The notes under the pieces: model-generated
Database searches by the model: none
Seen by the model: the letters and a program-made list of their open reading frames with translations, nothing else
What the model was told of the DNA's origin: nothing
Shown here: positions 1 through 6,425 of the stretch, one piece after another
Position numbering within the stretch: the stretch's first letter is position 1
How the letters are laid out: every line of letters starts with the position of its first letter
Translations under genes and position numbers: made by a program
Source: an uncultured Duganella sp.
Lineage (GTDB): Bacteria > Pseudomonadota > Gammaproteobacteria > Burkholderiales > Burkholderiaceae
Assembly (NCBI GenBank): GCA_946482335.1
Contig: CAMLRG010000265.1
Location: 1 to 6,425 of the forward strand
Length of the DNA stretch: 6,425 nt
Direction: 5' to 3'

Positions 1-1276
1 GGATCTGGTGGCCCCACCACAGCTGGCGCGAGATGCACCAGTCCTGGATGTTGTTGAGCCACTGGTTGTAGGTGGTGCTCCAGTTTTCGGGCACGAACTT
101 GATCTCGCCGCTGGCGACCTTTTCCAGCGCCACGTCGGCAATCGACTTGCCCGGGTTGAAAGTGCCTTCCGGCGCGGGCTTGCTCATGGCGACGAACCAT
201 TGGTCTGTCAGCATCGGCTCGATCACCACGCCGGTGCGGTCGCCGCGCGGCACCATCAGCTTGTGCGGCTTGACTTCGACCAGGAAGCCTTGCGCGTCCA
301 GGTCGGCCACGATTTGCTTGCGCGCGGCGAAACGGTCCATGCCCTGGTAGGCGGCCGGGGCGTTTTCGTTGATCTTGGCATCCAGCGTCAGGATCGACGG
401 CATGGCCAGGTTGTGGCGCTGGCCGACGGCGTAGTCGTTGAAGTCGTGGGCCGGGGTGATCTTCACGCAGCCGGTGCCGAATTCCTTGTCGACGTATTCG
501 TCGGCGATCACCGGGATCTCGCGGCCGACCAGCGGCAGCTTGAGCATCTTGCCGACCAGGTGGGTATAGCGCTCGTCGGTCGGGTCGACCGCCACGGCGA
601 CGTCGCCCAGCATGGTTTCAGGACGGGTGGTGGCCACCACCAGGTGGCCGCTGCCGTCGGCCAGCGGGTACTGGATGTGCCACATCGAGCCATCTTCTTC
701 TTCCGACACCACTTCCAGGTCGGACACGGCGGTGCCCAGCACCGGGTCCCAGTTGACCAGGCGCTTGCCGCGGTAGATCAAGCCTTGCTCGTACAGGCGC
801 ACGAACACTTCGGCCACCACCTTGGAGCGCTCGGCGTCCATGGTGAAGTATTCGCGGCCCCAGTCGGGCGAGGTGCCCATGCGGCGCATCTGGCCGGTGA
901 TGGTGGAGCCGGACTTTTCCTTCCACTCCCACACTTTTTCGACAAATTTTTCGCGGCCCAGGTCATGGCGCGACACCTTTTGCGCGTCCAGCTGGCGCTC
1001 CACCACGATCTGGGTGGCGATGCCGGCGTGGTCGGTGCCCGGGATCCAGGCGGTGTTGTGGCCCAGCATGCGGTGATAGCGGGTCAGTCCATCCATGATG
1101 GTCTGGTTGAAGGCATGGCCCATGTGCAGCGTGCCGGTGACGTTCGGCGGCGGCAGCTGGATGCTGAAGGACGGCTTGGAGAGGTCGAGGGAGGCTGCGT
1201 AGTAACCGCGCTTCTCCCACTCGCTGCGCCAGAACTGTTCAATGTCGGCAGGCTCGAAAGACTTGGCTAATTCCAT
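1..1276 (-). CDS. valS: Valyl-tRNA synthetase, N-terminal part (cut by left window edge)
   Basis: This class I aminoacyl-tRNA synthetase charges tRNA-Val with valine in the cytoplasm and edits misactivated threonine. The 425 visible residues read without interruption to the window edge. The HIGH-type ATP-binding motif is HMGH at residues 51-54, inside [13 protein letters not shown], followed by the conserved TDHAGIATQ near 81-89. [15 protein letters not shown] lies near 175-189. The editing (CP1) domain shows [10 protein letters not shown] near 216-225 and [16 protein letters not shown] near 267-282. [15 protein letters not shown] near 409-423 marks the return to the catalytic domain. The KMSKS loop, anticodon-binding domain and C-terminal coiled coil would lie beyond the left edge; family members are about 900-950 residues, so a little under half is present. 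The start giving MELAKSFEP is chosen because the N-terminus looks family-like. An in-frame ATG 11 codons upstream (1309-1307) overlaps a TATAAT. Neither start has a clear Shine-Dalgarno sequence. Identification is very secure; the start is less so. Confidence 0.97.
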   Translation of the reverse strand, partial: MELAKSFEPADIEQFWRSEWEKRGYYAASLDLSKPSFSIQLPPPNVTGTLHMGHAFNQTIMDGLTRYHRMLGHNTAWIPGTDHAGIATQIVVERQLDAQKVSRHDLGREKFVEKVWEWKEKSGSTITGQMRRMGTSPDWGREYFTMDAERSKVVAEVFVRLYEQGLIYRGKRLVNWDPVLGTAVSDLEVVSEEEDGSMWHIQYPLADGSGHLVVATTRPETMLGDVAVAVDPTDERYTHLVGKMLKLPLVGREIPVIADEYVDKEFGTGCVKITPAHDFNDYAVGQRHNLAMPSILTLDAKINENAPAAYQGMDRFAARKQIVADLDAQGFLVEVKPHKLMVPRGDRTGVVIEPMLTDQWFVAMSKPAPEGTFNPGKSIADVALEKVASGEIKFVPENWSTTYNQWLNNIQDWCISRQLWWGHQI

Positions 1277-1307
1277 GATATGGGCTGTAAATTTGGCGAA
1301 AACTTCC

Positions 1308-1313
1308 ATTATA
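1308..1313 (-). promoter_or_regulatory. Candidate -10 box for valS
   Basis: The minus strand reads TATAAT here, a perfect -10 hexamer. Transcription would start roughly at 1300-1302, leaving a leader of about 25 bases before the valS start at 1276. The hexamer overlaps the alternative upstream ATG (1309-1307), which would therefore fall outside the message. No good -35 box lies 16-18 bases upstream (GGCCAG at the 17-base spacing), so the call rests on one hexamer and its position. Confidence 0.4.
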
Positions 1314-1393
1314 AGGGAGATTCCGCAGCCCTGGCCCCCGCGTAGTGGGGTGTCGCCCGCTTTGGAGCGGATTGCCGTCGGGGGGAGGATGGG

Positions 1394-1417
1394 GCCTGCG
1401 CGCCGCGGCGCGCAGGC
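1394..1417 (-). terminator. GC-rich palindrome after the lipoprotein gene, possible terminator
   Basis: Positions 1394-1417 form a perfect 24-base palindrome; as RNA it would fold with a stem of about 10 pairs and a tiny loop. It starts 11 bases after the stop codon of the minus-strand lipoprotein gene, the usual place for a terminator. No T-run follows on the minus strand (the flank is C-rich), so it is not a canonical intrinsic terminator. It could be a transcript-stabilising or pausing hairpin, or a protein-binding site. A smaller inverted repeat (CCGCT/AGCGG, 1357-1370) lies between it and valS. Confidence 0.4.
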
Positions 1418-1428
1418 TGGGGGAGGGA

Positions 1429-2649
1429 TTACGGTATCAGGTTGAAGTTGACGCCGGTGGCGTTGGCGGCGCTGATGTCGACGGCCGCATTCGACAGCGT
1501 GGTATAGCCGGTCGCCGATGCATCGACCTTGTACTTGCCGGTGCCCGGCACGGTGGTGGCCGAGGTAAACACTTGCGGCAGGGTGGCGCTATACGTGGCG
1601 AATTGCGGCGCCGCCAGCGGCAGCTTGGTGATGCTGTAGGCGCCGGTCGACATGTCGGCGTTGGCATAGCGGATCGTCACGGTCGGGCCGCCGGAAATGG
1701 CTTGCTTGGCCGAGACCAGGGCCGTCTCGGTGGCGCTGGCCGGGCTCAGGGTGGCGGTACCGCCGATGCTGCCCATGGTGCTGGCGGTGGCCAGCGTGAA
1801 CGGCGCGCCCACCGTGCTGATCGGCACCATGGCGGTGGTGGAGGTCACCGGCACCCCGCCCACCACATAGGCGGCACGGGTGTTGGACGTGATCACCACA
1901 TCGTAATTCCCGACCGGCAGGCGGCTCAGGGTGAATTCGCCGGTGCTGCTGGGCACCGTGGCGGCCACCACGGCGCCGTTCTGTTGGGCGGTGACGGTGA
2001 TGCCATCGGACAGCAGCGGCACGCTGACGAAGCCGCTGATGCCGTTCAGGGCGGTCGGCACCACCTTCACGACCGGCTTCAGCGCGTATTTGCCATTCCC
2101 CTTGGTGACGATGGATTTGCAGGCGTCGAAGTCCAGCACCAAGTCATAGCGCTGCCCGCCCTCCACCGTGAAGTCGGCATTCATCTTGATCCCGCTTTGC
2201 ACCGCGCTCGGGGTGTCGAGCGACACTTCGGTGGTGGTGCCGCTCAGCACGACCGAGTTGGCCGGGCCGGCCGGCGCGGCAGGGCCGGTGTTCGGGTCGA
2301 GCACCAGGCGCACCTGGCTGTAGTGGCCGGCCGCCAGCGAGGTCGTGCCCAGCGCTTCCAGCACACCATTGGTCAGGTTCAGCAGGTTGATTTTCTTGGC
2401 CGGCGACAGCGTGATGTCGGTCCAGCCGCTATCGTTTTCGCCGGCGGACGCGCTCTGGTTGACGCGCACCTTGGTGACGGTGACATTCACTGCGTCGTAG
2501 CCGCAAGCCGGGGCGTCGGTGATGGAAACGCCCAGGGTGCCCAGGGTCTGGGGCGGCGGCGAGCTGCCGCCGTCGCCGCCGCCACCGCCACAGGCGGCAA
2601 GCAGCAGGGAAGAAACGGCCAGCGGGAGCAGGGAGACTTTCGGGTTCAT
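1429..2649 (-). CDS. DUF4382 domain-containing secreted lipoprotein
   Basis: This 406-residue protein has a clear lipoprotein signal: a short basic N-terminus, a hydrophobic stretch, and the lipobox LLAAC with Cys20 as the lipidated residue. A flexible Gly/Ser/Pro linker follows (about 21-34). Residues about 37-197 match the DUF4382 pattern as I know it, with [23 protein letters not shown], then [35 protein letters not shown] and a closing KPVVKVV; Cys49 and Cys177 could form a disulfide. Residues about 203-285 (GISGFV to GNYDVVITS) resemble a carboxypeptidase-regulatory-like beta-sandwich. The remainder, about 295-406, is rich in Ala, Thr and Ser and may be a second such fold. The function of DUF4382 proteins is not established; cell-envelope location is inferred from the lipobox. 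The residues after Cys20 are not Asp-rich at +2, so outer-membrane sorting is plausible. The start is supported by GAGAGG six bases upstream. The gene stands alone between a terminator region and a GC palindrome. Confidence 0.88.
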   Translation of the reverse strand: MNPKVSLLPLAVSSLLLAACGGGGGDGGSSPPPQTLGTLGVSITDAPACGYDAVNVTVTKVRVNQSASAGENDSGWTDITLSPAKKINLLNLTNGVLEALGTTSLAAGHYSQVRLVLDPNTGPAAPAGPANSVVLSGTTTEVSLDTPSAVQSGIKMNADFTVEGGQRYDLVLDFDACKSIVTKGNGKYALKPVVKVVPTALNGISGFVSVPLLSDGITVTAQQNGAVVAATVPSSTGEFTLSRLPVGNYDVVITSNTRAAYVVGGVPVTSTTAMVPISTVGAPFTLATASTMGSIGGTATLSPASATETALVSAKQAISGGPTVTIRYANADMSTGAYSITKLPLAAPQFATYSATLPQVFTSATTVPGTGKYKVDASATGYTTLSNAAVDISAANATGVNFNLIP

Positions 2650-2655
2650 GGTGTG

Positions 2656-2661
2656 CCTCTC
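2656..2661 (-). promoter_or_regulatory. Ribosome binding site of the lipoprotein gene
   Basis: The minus strand reads GAGAGG, ending six bases before the ATG at 2649-2647. This fixes the start that yields a well-formed lipoprotein signal peptide. Confidence 0.75.
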
Positions 2662-2681
2662 GAAGTTATTAGTGCTCTTCC

Positions 2682-2687
2682 ATTATC
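2682..2687 (-). promoter_or_regulatory. Candidate -10 box for the lipoprotein gene
   Basis: The minus strand reads GATAAT, five of six matches to the -10 consensus, 32 bases upstream of the start codon. The -35 position would fall at about 2705-2710, inside the neighbouring hairpin, and does not match the consensus. If this is the promoter, it needs an activator or another sigma factor, or the real promoter lies elsewhere. Confidence 0.3.
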
Positions 2688-2699
2688 GGTTCCGGGAGG

Positions 2700-2730
2700 A
2701 AAAATACTATGTGCGCTTTCGCACATAGTA
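2700..2730 (-). terminator. Second (distal) hairpin with T-run after the protease gene
   Basis: Positions 2705-2715 and 2720-2730 are perfectly complementary over 11 pairs with a four-base loop (AAAG on the minus strand). On the minus strand the stem is followed directly by five T residues (2704-2700), which is the layout of an intrinsic terminator reading leftward. It lies 18 bases beyond the first terminator, so it may act as a back-up. It also sits where the upstream control region of the lipoprotein gene would be, so an operator role is an alternative. Confidence 0.6.
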
Positions 2731-2748
2731 ACGAACTGTTACACATAG
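2707..2748. repeat. Three copies of a CACATAG element
   Basis: CACATAG occurs at 2722-2728 and 2742-2748 in direct orientation, exactly 20 bases apart, and in inverted form (CTATGTG) at 2707-2713. The first inverted/direct pair forms the arms of the 11-pair hairpin. GTAAC/GTTAC (2728-2732 and 2738-2742) forms a further small inverted repeat between the direct copies. Two-turn spacing is compatible with a dimeric DNA-binding protein, but the short repeat length means chance is possible. Confidence 0.4.
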
Positions 2749-2774
2749 AAAAAAGGCGCCCTGTGGGGGCGCCT
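2749..2774 (-). terminator. Intrinsic terminator of the S8 protease gene
   Basis: AGGCGCCC (2754-2761) pairs perfectly with GGGCGCCT (2767-2774) around a five-base loop. On the minus strand the stem runs into a stretch of T residues (2754-2749). It begins 22 bases past the protease stop codon at 2796. GC stem, tight loop and T-run make this the clearest terminator in the window. Confidence 0.88.
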
Positions 2775-2795
2775 CCATCTTGCTATGGGAAAGCC

Positions 2796-4352
<1,557 letters not shown>

Positions 4353-4360
4353 GATGTTGG

Positions 4361-4366
4361 CTCTCC
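4361..4366 (-). promoter_or_regulatory. Ribosome binding site of the protease gene
   Basis: The minus strand reads GGAGAG, ending eight bases before the ATG at 4352-4350. It fixes the start that gives the signal peptide. Confidence 0.75.
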
Positions 4367-4371
4367 ATTTG

Positions 4372-4385
4372 GGTCAGTGCTGACC
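4372..4385. promoter_or_regulatory. 14-base palindrome upstream of the protease gene
   Basis: GGTCAGTGCTGACC-type symmetry: GGTCAG (4372-4377) and CTGACC (4380-4385) around a two-base centre, about 20 bases upstream of the protease start and just before its ribosome binding site. A second inverted repeat, GCAAA/TTTGC (4417-4431), lies farther upstream. The first could be an operator or a leader hairpin affecting translation. No convincing -10/-35 pair was found in this 112-base gap, nor a terminator with T-run for the gene ending at 4465. Confidence 0.4.
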
Positions 4386-4464
4386 TAGCTGAGCCTATGC
4401 GCCGTCCGGGTGCACCGCAAATGGATTTTGCAACCGTGCGCGACTTTCTTTTGCGCTGTTGTTT

Positions 4465-5094
4465 TTAGGGGCAGTTTACATTCCATGCAGTAAGCTCGGC
4501 GCGCGACGGGCGCACCGTGATGTCGAGCCGGCTGCCGATATCGCTTTCATAGCCGAGCAGGAACATGCCGTCGGCGCCGCGCCCCAGGCTGCGCAACTGG
4601 AAATGGCGTGAACGCGTCGGGGCGCAACTGGTGTTGCCGGCCATCAGCAAGCGCGCGCGCTGCAGCAATTCGCCTTGCGCCTGGATCAGCTTGAGCATGT
4701 CGATTTCGGCCAGCGGCGCCCGCACTTCGACCATGCCGGCCGGCGGCGTGCCGCAGGCGGTGGTGTGATGGATCCAGACGTGGGTGCTGGCCGTGCTGCG
4801 CCAACTGTCATCGGGCTGCTGCGCATAGTGCATGCGCGTGACGCGGCACAGCGGCAGCACCAGCCGCAGCGGCGGTGCGTCGGCGGTGGCGCCCACCTGC
4901 CAGGCGCGCATGCCGCGCCTGCGTTCCACGCGCAAGGGCGGCGGCGGCTGGCCCGGCACGCTGCGCTGCCAGAACTGGGTAAACGATTTCTGCTCGGCCG
5001 GCGTGGGCGCGCGCGTTTCCAGCGCCGCTGCCGCTGCCGCTGTCGCCAGCGCGGCCGCCTGCATCGCGGCCGCCATCCATACCACACATCGCAT
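4465..5094 (-). CDS. Uncharacterised exported protein with four cysteines
   Basis: I do not recognise this 209-residue protein. Residues 1-24 form a likely Sec signal peptide: Arg2, then a long Ala-rich hydrophobic stretch ending before LETRAP. There is no lipobox. The mature part contains exactly four cysteines (83, 114, 157, 208; the last is two residues from the end), which fits two disulfides in a periplasmic or secreted protein. A Pro-run (about 50-53) and an Arg cluster (58-60) precede the first cysteine. There is no evident transmembrane helix after the signal and no catalytic motif I can name. The reading frame stays open upstream to 5421, but the start at 5094 is preferred because AGGAGG precedes it by four bases, the signal peptide begins there, and upstream codons would run through the TPP riboswitch and into thiC on the other strand. 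It is transcribed divergently from thiC. A link to thiamine metabolism is possible only by position. Confidence 0.8.
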   Translation of the reverse strand: MRCVVWMAAAMQAAALATAAAAAALETRAPTPAEQKSFTQFWQRSVPGQPPPPLRVERRRGMRAWQVGATADAPPLRLVLPLCRVTRMHYAQQPDDSWRSTASTHVWIHHTTACGTPPAGMVEVRAPLAEIDMLKLIQAQGELLQRARLLMAGNTSCAPTRSRHFQLRSLGRGADGMFLLGYESDIGSRLDITVRPSRAELTAWNVNCP

Positions 5095-5098
5095 CCTG

Positions 5099-5104
5099 CC
5101 TCCT
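5099..5104 (-). promoter_or_regulatory. Ribosome binding site of the exported-protein gene
   Basis: The minus strand reads AGGAGG within GAAAGGAGG, ending four bases before the ATG at 5094-5092. This perfect Shine-Dalgarno decides the start over longer in-frame options. The same bases lie at the edge of the -35 region of the divergent thiC promoter. Confidence 0.85.
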
Positions 5105-5118
5105 TTCAATGCGCACCG

Positions 5119-5124
5119 ATTATA
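5119..5124 (-). promoter_or_regulatory. Candidate -10 box for the exported-protein gene
   Basis: The minus strand reads a perfect TATAAT here. A -35 candidate TCGGCA (four of six) lies 16 bases upstream at 5146-5141. Transcription would start near 5112, giving a leader of about 18 bases that just contains the ribosome binding site. Confidence 0.55.
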
Positions 5125-5126
5125 GA

Positions 5127-5132
5127 TATAAT
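5127..5132 (+). promoter_or_regulatory. Candidate -10 box for thiC
   Basis: A perfect TATAAT lies about 27 bases upstream of the TPP aptamer. The -35 region is poor (TTTCAA at 5104-5109, three of six, 17-base spacing). Transcription would start near 5139, so the RNA would begin with a small hairpin (TGCCG/CGGCA, 5141-5155) and then the complete aptamer. It forms a 14-base palindrome with the opposing -10 box at 5119-5124. Confidence 0.6.
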
Positions 5133-5158
5133 CCGCTCGCTGCCGAAAGGCGGCAAAC

Positions 5159-6425
<1,267 letters not shown>

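Noticed and set aside
8..1270. Long open frame on the plus strand opposite valS
   Set aside because: It is antisense to a protein with clear ValS motifs, has a His/Arg/Gly/Val-rich composition typical of shadow frames in GC-rich DNA, and shows no family features.
1345..2748. 467-codon plus-strand open frame opposite the lipoprotein gene
   Set aside because: It is extremely rich in Gly, Arg, Ala and His, has no recognisable domain, and would run through the GC palindrome and the second terminator hairpin. The minus strand encodes a lipobox protein with a Shine-Dalgarno.

Overview
The window is GC-rich DNA, probably from a betaproteobacterium of the Oxalobacteraceae type (Massilia, Duganella or Janthinobacterium). 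That placement is an inference from protein character: the form of ThiC and ValS, a DUF4382 lipoprotein and a secreted subtilase. No rRNA or other taxonomic marker is present. It looks like ordinary chromosome. I see no mobile element, CRISPR array, tRNA or phage gene.

Layout, left to right: (1) 1-1276, minus strand, the N-terminal 425 residues of valyl-tRNA synthetase (valS), cut by the left edge. (2) 1277-1428, a 152-base gap with a weak promoter candidate and a 24-base GC palindrome. (3) 1429-2649, minus, a secreted lipoprotein with a DUF4382 domain followed by beta-rich modules. (4) 2650-2795, a gap with two tandem hairpins, each followed by a T-run on the minus strand, plus the upstream signals of the lipoprotein gene. 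(5) 2796-4352, minus, a complete secreted S8 serine protease with an I9-type propeptide and a PA-domain insertion. (6) 4353-4464, a gap with a 14-base palindrome. (7) 4465-5094, minus, an unrecognised exported protein with four cysteines. (8) 5095-5341, a divergent control region with facing -10 boxes, a TPP riboswitch and a Shine-Dalgarno-sequestering hairpin. (9) 5342-6425, plus, the first 361 residues of thiC, cut by the right edge.

The four minus-strand genes point the same way, but the gaps of 112-152 bases and the terminators after the protease argue for mostly separate transcription units. thiC is controlled by thiamine pyrophosphate through its leader. The exported-protein gene shares that divergent region but does not carry the riboswitch. 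Two or possibly three of the minus-strand products act outside the cytoplasm, but nothing in the sequence ties them into one pathway.

I found no convincing new system. The best leads are the palindromic divergent promoter, the leader architecture of thiC, the unrecognised four-cysteine exported protein, and the repeated hairpin region between protease and lipoprotein.
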